A stretch of DNA of 19,815 nucleotides from positions 1 to 19,815 of the forward strand of contig CANPXY010000015.1 of the NCBI GenBank assembly GCA_947587115.1, given 5' to 3'. The translations under genes were made by a program, and so were the position numbers. Under the pieces are notes generated by a model. The model saw only the letters and a program-made list of their open reading frames with translations. It searched no databases and was not told the DNA's origin. Numbering within the stretch: the stretch's first letter is position 1; each line of letters begins with the position of its first letter. Positions 7,197-14,500 of this stretch are shown in pieces. Source of the DNA: an uncultured Bacilli bacterium. Its GTDB lineage: Bacteria; Bacillota_I; Bacilli_A; RF39; UBA660.

Positions 7197-8699
7197 TTAT
7201 TTCAGAGTAATTTCTTTGAATTTTACGTCAAAACCCTGTTCAAGATAGGTCTGCAAGCGTTCTGTGGCGTGTTTAAAAAGGTAGTTTTGCCTTCTCCCAC
7301 TTCGCAAGTCATCAACAATATCAAAAACTTTACTTTCGCCCTTGTTTTTCGCTATTCTTAAGCACCGCCCAATTGACTGTAGTGTCGTAATTCGACTTTT
7401 GGCAGGACATATAATCAAATTTTCTATTGACTTGATATTAATTCCTGTAGCAGAAGTTGCCACAGAAAAAACCAAAATCGGATTTAATCCGCTATCGCTT
7501 GCGTTTCTGATTTCTTCTCTACGTTTTCCATCCACATTCCCATCAATATAGTAAACTGGTCTTTTAGGGTTGGTGTCTTTTAATTTTCTTTCGATTAGAT
7601 CAAAAAGCAACTTCCCGTGATCACGATAGCGGAAAAGCACCAGTGTCGTGCCTTTCAATGCACAGGCTAAATTTCTAATGAATAATTGTCTTTTCGGATG
7701 GCTATTAAGATACTCCAATTCATCCATATACGTTTTTTTCAATTCTTTGGTTTGTCTCCAAAGCTCACGAGCCTCTTCTTTGGGGTATTTGAGTTCAATC
7801 ATCGTTAAACTCATCTTATTAAGTTGCTCTTTGTCTTGTAACTCTTTTGTGGTAGCCAATTCCACAATACTTCCGAACATTCCCAAAAGCGTATATTTGT
7901 GGCAAATTGAAGAGGATAAAGAACCTGTTAAACCAATTTTAAACCTTGCACAGATTGCCCCATTGATAATTTTAGTGAGAATTTTCGCAGTCGCTTTATG
8001 CACCTCATCGCAAATAACACAATCCCACTCTTGATAAACCTCATCGGAAAACGTGGCTAATGATTGCCAAGTCGATATTAGAATTTTCGCCCCAAGTACT
8101 TCCTTATCCTTTATTTTTGAATGAAGCCCTTTAACGGTTTTTTCCACATCAAAAGTAGTGTCGTTTTTCGAATAATCCTTAAAGTCGCTAATCAATTGGT
8201 TAACCAAACCGATTGATGGGACGATAATCACCGTTTTCCGATCGGTATACTCCATCCAACGGGCAATAAGGTAAATGATTAAACTTTTACCGCTACCCGT
8301 GGGGCTTAAAAGTAAAGTTCTATTTTTCCGCAAAACCTCTCGAAATCCTTGTTCTTGATAGTCTCTTGGGTTAAAAGGCAATTTCAAAGACTCGATAAAC
8401 CCCGTTGCCTCTTCTAATTCACTTTTGTCCCGTAGCTCTTCATCGGTAATATCCTCAAAAGAATAATGCCGATCAATCAAATACTTGGAAACTTCCCCAA
8501 TCAATCCCGCAGGGGCGGTGTTGTTTCTTAGGTTAAAAAGCCGAATTTTCCCATCCCACAAATGACTTCTAAACCTTGGATTATATCTTTTATTTTCCAC
8601 GTCAAAGGAGAAAACGTCACTAAGTTCTCGCATAATGGACGGTTCTGCGGAAAATTTCGCAACCGATTGATTAATCTTGGCAAAAGTGACATCTGTCAT
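7197..8699 (-). CDS. uvsW: ATP-dependent DNA/RNA-DNA helicase UvsW
   Basis: This 500-residue protein matches the T4 UvsW superfamily-2 helicase in length (about 503) and motifs: Walker A SPTGSGKS at 132-139, motif Ia IIVPSIGLVNQL, DEVH box at 231-234, motif III LTGSL near 257-261, motif V ATSATGINI near 414-422 and motif VI QSIGRCLR at 441-448. The N-terminal 110 residues match the UvsW DNA-binding domain (SHLWDGKIRLFN). In T4 it unwinds R-loops and branched DNA, shifting replication from origin- to recombination-dependent initiation and rescuing stalled forks. The ATG overlaps the uvsY stop (ATGA at 8699-8696), so the pair is translationally coupled and shares the promoter near 9200. Confidence 0.93.
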   Translation of the reverse strand: MTDVTFAKINQSVAKFSAEPSIMRELSDVFSFDVENKRYNPRFRSHLWDGKIRLFNLRNNTAPAGLIGEVSKYLIDRHYSFEDITDEELRDKSELEEATGFIESLKLPFNPRDYQEQGFREVLRKNRTLLLSPTGSGKSLIIYLIARWMEYTDRKTVIIVPSIGLVNQLISDFKDYSKNDTTFDVEKTVKGLHSKIKDKEVLGAKILISTWQSLATFSDEVYQEWDCVICDEVHKATAKILTKIINGAICARFKIGLTGSLSSSICHKYTLLGMFGSIVELATTKELQDKEQLNKMSLTMIELKYPKEEARELWRQTKELKKTYMDELEYLNSHPKRQLFIRNLACALKGTTLVLFRYRDHGKLLFDLIERKLKDTNPKRPVYYIDGNVDGKRREEIRNASDSGLNPILVFSVATSATGINIKSIENLIICPAKSRITTLQSIGRCLRIAKNKGESKVFDIVDDLRSGRRQNYLFKHATERLQTYLEQGFDVKFKEITLK

Positions 8700-9145
8700 G
8701 CTCTTTCTCCGCTTTCAAACATTTTATATTTGATAAAATTTGAAATCGTAAAATCCCTTTGATTGATCATTTTGATAATATTTTCCAAAATGTAAATGAT
8801 TGTTTCGATATATTCGACTTTACTTTGAAGATCGTTTATATCTTTTTCTCCTGCAAGCATATCGGGAATGGCACTTCTAATTGGTTTATTATATAACCAC
8901 TGATCCCATCCTAAAGTGGTACATTCCTGCTGGCTTAACTCCCCATTATACCAACGGATTTTGTTTCTCTTTAATTCCGATAAGGCAATTTTTCTATCTG
9001 TGAGCTTTCTTTTCCAAGTTGCCAATAGTTTCAAATATTTGGCATGAAGTTGGGGAGTCCGTAAAGAGTCTTCTTTAATAGTGGTTTCTGATAATTTGGA
9101 ATCTTTTTCCCATTCTTCTACGATATTGTCAATGACGTTTGACAA
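8696..9145 (-). CDS. uvsY: Recombination mediator UvsY
   Basis: This 149-residue helical protein is close in size to T4 UvsY (137) and has the family pattern: an N-terminal helix (VIDNIVEEWEKDSKL), LHAKYLKLLATWKRKLTDRK, RWYNGELSQ, and a long C-terminal helix (SKVEYIETIIYILENIIKMI) that makes the oligomer. In T4 it loads the UvsX recombinase on gp32-covered single-stranded DNA. The start is TTG 9145; a GGGGGA eight to nine bases upstream supports it and no ATG is available before the conserved region. It is the first gene of the uvsY-uvsW pair. UvsX is not in the window. Confidence 0.85.
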   Translation of the reverse strand: MSNVIDNIVEEWEKDSKLSETTIKEDSLRTPQLHAKYLKLLATWKRKLTDRKIALSELKRNKIRWYNGELSQQECTTLGWDQWLYNKPIRSAIPDMLAGEKDINDLQSKVEYIETIIYILENIIKMINQRDFTISNFIKYKMFESGERA

Positions 9146-9184
9146 AAGTCTATTCCCCCGATGATGATAATGGTTATTTTACCG

Positions 9185-9213
9185 ATTTTATCAGATTTTT
9201 AGAAAAAAGTCAA
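9185..9213 (-). promoter_or_regulatory. Sigma70-like promoter for uvsY-uvsW
   Basis: On the minus strand TTGACT (9213-9208) is followed after 17 bases by TAAAAT (9190-9185), with an upstream CTGA giving a TG-like extension. The transcript would begin about 30 bases before the uvsY start. The -35 box overlaps the stop codon of the upstream fibre gene. Confidence 0.7.
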
Positions 9214-9896
9214 CTAGACAATTGACTAATATTTTCATTTGTTAATACACCTGCGTCAAAGTCTCCTTGGAATTTACCAGCAATAATTGTACCGTTTGGA
9301 ATATTGAAGTAAACATTATTTTCCCCACTTTCTGATGGTGGTTCAAGCACTCCTAGTCTTTTTTCGAATTGATCATCAATATAGTCTTTTGCCCATTGAT
9401 CCGTGACTACTCTTTCCAATTGGGTCTGGCTATCGCCTTCTCCTGTCTTGAAATCAGGATTATAGGCTCGCAAAACACCTCGGAAATTAGCGTCAATTCC
9501 CTCCAATGTGCCGTACATATTACCGCCCCCAAGGGGTAGATAAAATGAAAGGTCTTCATTAGTACCTAATCCCCTCCATCCGTCTTCAGTCAACACCTCA
9601 ACAGTATTAGTTTTTGTATTGAAATAAACACTTCCCAGGGGCAATGTGGTAGGGTAATCATCAGTGGATGTCGGCAACCCCATATAACCCGAAAATTGCG
9701 GATTTACTGTAGGAGCTTTTTCGGCAATTTCCCCGCTATGGGTTTCCAGGCTTTCTTCAATTGAATCTACGGCATTAGAAACACTTTTCCAGTTGGCATC
9801 AATTTGTAACATTGACAAAGGAACACCAACGACAATATCCGATGATGGTATCGGGGGATTTTTTCCGTCAATTCGATAGTAAAGACTTAATGACAT
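9210..9896 (-). CDS. Putative tail-fibre / virion appendage protein
   Basis: This 228-residue protein is not a clear family match but shows fibre traits: an N-terminal helical segment (SMLQIDANWKSVSNAVDSIE), the phrase NPQFSGYMGLPTSTDDYP, a GSVYFNTKTNTVEV strand pair typical of phage structural proteins, and YLPLGGGNMYGTLEG, close to the LPLSGG-MTGTL fibre repeat. It is acidic and Ser/Thr/Gly-rich. It is transcribed divergently from a second fibre-like gene, with 113 bases between the starts, and precedes uvsY. A role in host attachment is inferred from these motifs and context only; a short fibre or neck-whisker protein is also possible. Confidence 0.5.
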   Translation of the reverse strand: MSLSLYYRIDGKNPPIPSSDIVVGVPLSMLQIDANWKSVSNAVDSIEESLETHSGEIAEKAPTVNPQFSGYMGLPTSTDDYPTTLPLGSVYFNTKTNTVEVLTEDGWRGLGTNEDLSFYLPLGGGNMYGTLEGIDANFRGVLRAYNPDFKTGEGDSQTQLERVVTDQWAKDYIDDQFEKRLGVLEPPSESGENNVYFNIPNGTIIAGKFQGDFDAGVLTNENISQLSS

Positions 9897-10009
9897 TTTT
9901 CAAAATTTTCCCTGAAAAAGAGTTTTCCCGTAATTGAAATTAGTAATTAGCTTGCAATCGGGTAAATAATTCTTTTAGCGACTCTTTTTTGCGTTTATAT
10001 TTTTTCGAT

Positions 10010-11671
10010 ATGGCTACAGACGTTTCCGCAAATGTAAAAATCCTCTCCACGAATGACATTGATACTTTCCTTGAATCGGCACAATTCGGGTTAGCCTCTC
10101 CTCTTTACACTTGGAGAAAAGGGGGCACAAATAGTGAAGATGATGATCATCTATACCTTATTTTGGGTAGTGCTCAAGACGAGGTCGATGTTTCGAGAAA
10201 CGTTTTAATCGAGATTATCCCTGAGACCAAAGAAGTCAAATTCTACGGGAAAACAACACTAGAGGGTGTCATTAAATTTGGGCAAGGCAATTTCGATGCC
10301 ACAAGTCTTGCCCCACATAGCGTCACGTCTGAATTACTTGCGGAAAATATCAAAATTGACGGATCGGTAAAAAAACTTACCACAGCACAAAATATAGATG
10401 GAATCAGCTTTGACGGCACTTCCGAGGTTAAAAGATTTTCGATCTGCACCACGAGCTCCTCAAACGGGGTTAAAGACGTTAAAGTTACTAATTGGCAAGA
10501 CGTGGAAGGAGCAACTCTAAACGTCCAATTTACCGACAAGGTATCGGATAATTTTTCCATTCGTGTCAATGAAACAAACACTTACACGGTTCAATACACT
10601 GATTTCGATGGAAAACTCGAAAATCTAAAAGGCTCCAGACTTATTCCCCATAGAGTTTATGAATTTGTCAAAGTTGGTTCTAATCTCGTGCTGGCTAACG
10701 AATTAAACGAGTTTAATAAAGAGTACTCGGATTTAATATCTCTTCAATTGGGAAAAGTCTACCAACTGGACAAATCACAAGAGGATAAAGACTATCCACT
10801 AACGTTTAAATTTTCCGACAATGTATTGGAAAACCCCGCAATTGATGACTCTCAATGGACTCCGCAATACGGAAACGTATTAGACGCCGTTGGTTTTGCC
10901 CAAAATTTGACCTACAATCCGAAAAGCAATACGCTAAAGGTCGGGCAAATCAAGGCGGAAATCTCAGGAGTTGCCCCTGATTTTTCCAGCGGGGATGGTT
11001 CTGCTCTTTTGGTGACAGGGCAAAACGGGCAATCAGGCATTTTCACTTACCATGGAGAAGACGGTACTTTTTCCTTAGTAGGAGACTATGGATCAACATA
11101 TTCCGAAAAAATCACACTGATTTTCCACGCTAAAAGTGATTCCGCAGAAACGACACCTACTTACGAAATCACGCTTTTGGATAAAGAGGGGAAAACTCAC
11201 TTAAAAGACTTGACTGTAGATAATATCATTCACGGAAAAGTTGAAACCGCCGAAAAAGACAATAAAGGAAACGTCATTGACAGTACATATCTTACTATTG
11301 AAGAGGCTAAAAAAACATATGTCAATCCCTCTCAAGCAACAACCTTTACCGCCACGGTAAACGTTCCCGCTGTCGAAAGCGAGCAAAACACCACGGTTGC
11401 AACCGTTGGATATGTTGAAAAGATTAAAACAGAAGTCGAGTCCTCTTTAACCAAAACCACTCAAAATCTAACGAAAACAATCAATGACGCTATCGAAAAA
11501 GAAAATCAAGAGTGGAAAAATAAAACCATCAATATCGAAAACCAAATTGTTTTAAACAAAGAGCAACAAGAGAAAATCCAAAAACAATTAGGACTTGATA
11601 ATATTGGATTTGACTATTCGATGATCGATGGTGGAACGATTAATGATAAAGATACTTCAACTAATGCATAA
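10010..11671 (+). CDS. Putative tail-fibre protein
   Basis: From ATG 10010 the protein has 553 residues. It starts MATDVSANVKILSTND, which looks like a natural N-terminus; the frame is open to a TTG at 9989 that I consider less likely. Fibre-like features are LTTAQNIDGISFDGTSEV (the 'A-I-G-SFDGT' fibre motif), FTATVNVPAVESEQNTTVAT followed by VGYVEK, and a C-terminal coiled coil (residues ~475-530, rich in Lys, Glu, Thr and Asn) that would trimerise. No enzymatic motif is seen. No ribosome binding site is evident upstream. It lies just before the terminase C-terminal half, with 21 bases between them, so the two may be cotranscribed. It is probably a late virion gene for host attachment, by motif resemblance. 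Confidence 0.55.
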   Translation: MATDVSANVKILSTNDIDTFLESAQFGLASPLYTWRKGGTNSEDDDHLYLILGSAQDEVDVSRNVLIEIIPETKEVKFYGKTTLEGVIKFGQGNFDATSLAPHSVTSELLAENIKIDGSVKKLTTAQNIDGISFDGTSEVKRFSICTTSSSNGVKDVKVTNWQDVEGATLNVQFTDKVSDNFSIRVNETNTYTVQYTDFDGKLENLKGSRLIPHRVYEFVKVGSNLVLANELNEFNKEYSDLISLQLGKVYQLDKSQEDKDYPLTFKFSDNVLENPAIDDSQWTPQYGNVLDAVGFAQNLTYNPKSNTLKVGQIKAEISGVAPDFSSGDGSALLVTGQNGQSGIFTYHGEDGTFSLVGDYGSTYSEKITLIFHAKSDSAETTPTYEITLLDKEGKTHLKDLTVDNIIHGKVETAEKDNKGNVIDSTYLTIEEAKKTYVNPSQATTFTATVNVPAVESEQNTTVATVGYVEKIKTEVESSLTKTTQNLTKTINDAIEKENQEWKNKTINIENQIVLNKEQQEKIQKQLGLDNIGFDYSMIDGGTINDKDTSTNA

Positions 11672-11692
11672 AAAAACCAATTCTGATTAAAT

Positions 11693-12013
11693 TTGATTAA
11701 AAACGCTTTACATTACTCGATTTTTAACGGGACATGTTTCGTTCCTTTTAAAGGTATTCGAAAAATTGAAAATCGGAAAACCCTCACATTAAAGTTTTCC
11801 GACAACACGATTTTAGTAGCTACACCAAATCACTTGTTGCAATTAGCGGATAATTCTTTTGAAAAAGCAGATGAAATTCAAATTGGGCAAGAGGTAAAAG
11901 GAAATATAAAAGTCGTTGAAAAAATCGAAAATAAAACCCCTGGGTGCGTTTTTGACGCTATCGGTGTAGTAGGTGGCAATGTTTATCAAACCAACAATGT
12001 TATCTCACACAAT
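11693..12013 (+). other. C-terminal split-intein fragment (atypical split, about 107 residues)
   Basis: The translated segment shows intein blocks B to G: FKGIRKIENRKTLTLKFSDN then VATPNH with the TxxH motif at residues 44-47 (block B), FEKADEIQIGQEVKG, then CVFDAIGVVGGNVYQTNNVI (block F) and SHN at 105-107 (block G) before Cys108 (+1 nucleophile). Block A, with the first nucleophile, is absent. About 107 residues with block B included means the split lies very early, leaving only a short (about 25-residue) N-intein on the partner. This is the arrangement reported for atypically split TerL inteins from metagenomes such as AceL-TerL, whose C-fragment is about 104 residues. There is no endonuclease domain. 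Confidence 0.85.
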
Positions 12014-12826
12014 TGCTCTTTTATTGGTTCAAGCACCACTTTAATTGATCAGAAAAAACTTCAAGAAATCGCCCTATCTAAACCGTTCAAAACAGCGGGA
12101 AATCTTTTTTACTATAAACTTGTAGAATCCTCTCATCAATACGTAATCACAATAGACGTCTCCCGTGGAAGGGGGCGAGACTATACGGCTTTTTCTGTTA
12201 TTGATATTACGAAACTCCCCTATGAGGTGGTAGCCACTTTCAAAGACAATACAATTCAACCATCGGTTGAATTACCACTTTTAGCCGATAAAATCGGCAG
12301 ATATTACAATAACGCCATGATAGCCGTGGAAAATAACGACTTAGGGGAGTCGGTAGCCAATAGTCTATGGTATGACCATGAATACGAAAACCTACTTTGG
12401 AGTAAAGACGGAGAAATAACCTCTAAAGGAGTCGCAGGATATAGAACCACGAAAAAACTTAAAACCGTAGGGCTTAATAATCTTAAGCTATTGATTGAAA
12501 ACGATCAATTAATTCTCAACGATGAAAGAATTATCCGTGAATTGGAAGTTTTTGTACGAAAAACAAACTGGCAATATGGAGCACAAGATACTAAAATCAA
12601 CGATGATTTGATCGCCACTTTATGGGGATTTGCGTGGCTGGAGAAAACCAAGTACTTTGAAGACATCACCCATATCAATTCCGCTAACGTTATCGGAAAA
12701 TCTTTTGCCGATATGGTAGATGATTATCTACCGATCGGGTTTAAAAATGACGCCAATACTATTATAGAAGATGAAGAAAACCTCGTTAAACCCTTGACAA
12801 AAGACGAAATTTCTATGATCTTTTAA
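11693..12826 (+). CDS. 17: Terminase large subunit gp17, C-terminal nuclease half fused to a C-intein fragment
   Basis: This 377-residue frame has two parts. Residues 1-107 are a C-terminal intein fragment ending SHN. Residues 108-377 begin CSFIGSSTTLI and are the nuclease half of T4-like gp17: Asp155 in VITIDVSRGRGRDY, Glu213 in AMIAVENND and Asp304/305 in KINDDLIATLWG correspond to the catalytic acids that cut the concatemer during head filling. The whole N-terminal ATPase half (Walker A and B) is missing and not found in the window. The most likely reading is a split gene whose product is restored by protein trans-splicing with an N-terminal half encoded elsewhere. The start is probably TTG 11693 (an in-frame TGA lies 9 bases upstream and the next Met is residue 209); no ribosome binding site is visible. 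Its 3' end overlaps a convergent small gene. Confidence 0.88.
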   Translation: MIKNALHYSIFNGTCFVPFKGIRKIENRKTLTLKFSDNTILVATPNHLLQLADNSFEKADEIQIGQEVKGNIKVVEKIENKTPGCVFDAIGVVGGNVYQTNNVISHNCSFIGSSTTLIDQKKLQEIALSKPFKTAGNLFYYKLVESSHQYVITIDVSRGRGRDYTAFSVIDITKLPYEVVATFKDNTIQPSVELPLLADKIGRYYNNAMIAVENNDLGESVANSLWYDHEYENLLWSKDGEITSKGVAGYRTTKKLKTVGLNNLKLLIENDQLILNDERIIRELEVFVRKTNWQYGAQDTKINDDLIATLWGFAWLEKTKYFEDITHINSANVIGKSFADMVDDYLPIGFKNDANTIIEDEENLVKPLTKDEISMIF

Positions 12827-12956
12827 TTTCTCTCCATTTTTTCACAATAAAAGATAAAATTTCCATAGTCTCCCAAGCCATTAAAGGGACAATGAAAATA
12901 TAAAAAAGAATTGAGAAAGTAACGACAAAAGCCAATTCAGGAGGGGAAAATTCCAT
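12813..12956 (-). CDS. 47-residue single-span membrane protein (fourth in array)
   Basis: ATG 12956 is preceded by GGAGAGAAGTGAAA, a clear ribosome binding site. The protein has a short N-terminus (MEFSPPE), one hydrophobic segment (LAFVVTFSILFYIFIVPLMAW) and a basic tail (IVKKWREIKRS). It starts three bases after the preceding small gene ends and its own stop (TAG at 12815-12813) lies inside the convergent terminase gene, a 14-base overlap. It shares the layout 'short N-terminus, one span, basic LKR-type tail' with its three upstream neighbours. Function unknown; a holin or host membrane modulator are possibilities. Confidence 0.55.
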   Translation of the reverse strand: MEFSPPELAFVVTFSILFYIFIVPLMAWETMEILSFIVKKWREIKRS

Positions 12957-12958
12957 TT

Positions 12959-13123
12959 TCACTTCTCTCCATCATAAAGACGAATGACTTTATCGCCCAA
13001 AATGGTTCTTTTAAGTTTTTCTGATAAGGAAAAATCAAGCATCATATCAACTATCAAAAAAATGGCTAATAACATCATCAAAAAGAAAAACGCCAAAGTG
13101 ATTAGTGCAATAATGTAAACCAT
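12959..13123 (-). CDS. 54-residue single-span membrane protein (third in array)
   Basis: ATG 13123 to TGA 12961-12959. One long hydrophobic segment (YIIALITLAFFFLMMLLAIF, continuing LIVDMML) is followed by SEKLKRTILGDKVIRLYDGEK. No convincing ribosome binding site precedes the ATG. The end of the gene supplies the GGAGAG binding site for the next small gene. Function unknown. Confidence 0.5.
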   Translation of the reverse strand: MVYIIALITLAFFFLMMLLAIFLIVDMMLDFSLSEKLKRTILGDKVIRLYDGEK

Positions 13124-13139
13124 TGTTGTTACAAAACAA

Positions 13140-13316
13140 TTAATCAGTTTTTTTCTCCTCTAAAAGCCGTTTAAGCTCTTTATTCAAGCTCTTAAAAATT
13201 AATATTAAAAAATCGTTAATGATCGAGCAAGTCAGAGCTAAAAAATACCAGCCTAAAACAATAAAGCATATCAACGTTAAGACACCATATACCCCCGTGA
13301 AAGTACCATCCATCAT
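13140..13316 (-). CDS. 58-residue single-span membrane protein (second in array)
   Basis: Two adjacent ATGs (13316 and 13313) follow AAAAGGAAAACACC, a good ribosome binding site lying in the end of the upstream small gene. The start overlaps that gene's stop (ATGA), so the two are translationally coupled. The protein has a hydrophobic span (GVYGVLTLICFIVLGWYFLA, continuing LTCSII) and a charged amphipathic tail (KSLNKELKRLLEEKKTD). Function unknown. Confidence 0.55.
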   Translation of the reverse strand: MMDGTFTGVYGVLTLICFIVLGWYFLALTCSIINDFLILIFKSLNKELKRLLEEKKTD

Positions 13317-13438
13317 GGTGTTTTCCTTTTAAGACGACTCAAAACCTCGGTAAAAGCTACCGCAATTGCGTCCTTGAAGATAATTACCCCTTCAATAACC
13401 ATAAACAAAATAATCAACGAAATCAAAAAGTTAAGCAC
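13313..13438 (-). CDS. 41-residue single-span membrane protein (first in array)
   Basis: The start is GTG 13438, seven bases after the gp55 stop, with GGAAGGATAGAAAAAA just upstream as a strong ribosome binding site. The protein is a hydrophobic segment (LNFLISLIILFMVIEGVIIF) followed by KDAIAVAFTEVLSRLKRKTP. Its TGA overlaps the ATG of the next small gene. Its place directly behind gp55 suggests cotranscription with the sigma factor. Function unknown. Confidence 0.5.
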   Translation of the reverse strand: MLNFLISLIILFMVIEGVIIFKDAIAVAFTEVLSRLKRKTP

Positions 13439-13444
13439 TTTTTT

Positions 13445-14386
13445 CTATCCTTCCAAAAATTCACTCATATCGCCTTTGGCTTTCCTGCGGGCTTTTTCCA
13501 AAGCCTTTTCCCGTTTCTTTTCTTCTGCCTTTTCGATTTCCTCTTCGGCAATTTCCACGTATCTGTGTTGCATACCTTGAAGATATTGTACGTTTTTCGA
13601 GTCCTCTTCAACGTCGAAACTCATCGAATCAATTGGATTTTGCCCCATCATGATCCGCCCTTTAATCACACTTTGTTTCTTTTCTTGATTAAGACGTCTA
13701 ATAAAAGCACACCAACAAATCTGCGTGATATAGGAAAAAGCATTAGTCGATTTGTTTGGATCAAAAGAGTCAATATATGATAGGCAATTTTCAATCGCAT
13801 CTCCTATCATGTCGTAGCGATAAGAGTAACCTACGAAATTCGGGCGGAAAGATAAGTGGGTGGCAATTTTGATAATCGACTCTCCGATAAAGTCATCAAT
13901 AGGAGGCTTGGGCAATCCTTTAGCCAAAGCCTCATCACGGGTTTTACAGTAATTGACTAAATGCTCGTAGAGTTCTTTATTGTTGACATAATGGTTGCCT
14001 TTGGCGGGACTAATCTTTACACCCATTTCGGCTAAAAGTTCTTCATAAGTTTTACGATCACTTCTAGCTAATTCCGCAAGTCTATTGGCTTTGTTATTTC
14101 TCGGTACAAATTGAGAACCACTCAATTGTCTTTTTTTCTTTTTCTTAGGTTCGTCACTGGTGCTAATTGGATCGGGGGCATCTTCAGGAATGTACGCCAT
14201 CTGTCCGTGATCTATTTCATTTTGTTTTAGAAGTTCATCACTAGGAACATCCCCCTCAAGTAAACTGTCAATATCACAACTTAATTCCTCAAAGGAATTT
14301 TCCTCATCGTAGTCATCGTCTGTGATATTTTTCTTTGTCACCCCTTGGGGAAAGACTTCCATGAGGTCAAGAGTATCTTTATCCAT
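13445..14386 (-). CDS. 55: Late-transcription sigma factor gp55, with long N- and C-terminal extensions
   Basis: The conserved core lies at about residues 158-245: PKPPIDDFIGESIIKIATHL, PNFVGYSYRYDMIGDAIENC, then SYIDSFDPNKSTNAFSYITQ and ICWCAFIRRLNQEKKQ. This is the sigma-2-like region of T4 gp55, which binds host RNA polymerase and directs it to late promoters. T4 gp55 is 185 residues; this one is 313. It has an acidic N-terminal arm (1-80), a run KKKKKR at 81-86, and an extra segment to 155. At the C-terminus is a charged helix (280-305) ending MSEFLEG, which might act like the hydrophobic-acidic tail that contacts the sliding clamp in T4; that is inference. The gene has a near-consensus sigma70 promoter and leads the small membrane protein array. 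Confidence 0.9.
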   Translation of the reverse strand: MDKDTLDLMEVFPQGVTKKNITDDDYDEENSFEELSCDIDSLLEGDVPSDELLKQNEIDHGQMAYIPEDAPDPISTSDEPKKKKKRQLSGSQFVPRNNKANRLAELARSDRKTYEELLAEMGVKISPAKGNHYVNNKELYEHLVNYCKTRDEALAKGLPKPPIDDFIGESIIKIATHLSFRPNFVGYSYRYDMIGDAIENCLSYIDSFDPNKSTNAFSYITQICWCAFIRRLNQEKKQSVIKGRIMMGQNPIDSMSFDVEEDSKNVQYLQGMQHRYVEIAEEEIEKAEEKKREKALEKARRKAKGDMSEFLEG

Positions 14387-14421
14387 TTAAAACTTGCTCT
14401 TTATTATTATTGTTTTCGTTT

Positions 14422-14451
14422 ATTATAACAGATTTTTCATATTTCTGTCAA
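14422..14451 (-). promoter_or_regulatory. Near-consensus sigma70 promoter for gp55
   Basis: On the minus strand TTGACA (14451-14446) and TATAAT (14427-14422) are separated by 18 bases. Both boxes match the consensus exactly. It lies about 36 bases before the gp55 start and would be read by unmodified host RNA polymerase, so the late sigma factor is probably made early. Confidence 0.8.
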
Positions 14452-14500
14452 ATAGTCGATAACTATTTTACTCAAAAAATTTTTTCCGTGACACCTTTTC

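Noticed and set aside
9961..10009. TAAATAAT / ATATAAAC as T4-type late promoters for the divergent fibre genes
   Set aside because: Neither matches TATAAATA well, and such strings are frequent by chance in AT-rich DNA.
10243..10581. Minus-strand frame inside the plus-strand fibre gene
   Set aside because: It is a shadow of the fibre gene; no ribosome binding site or recognisable domain.
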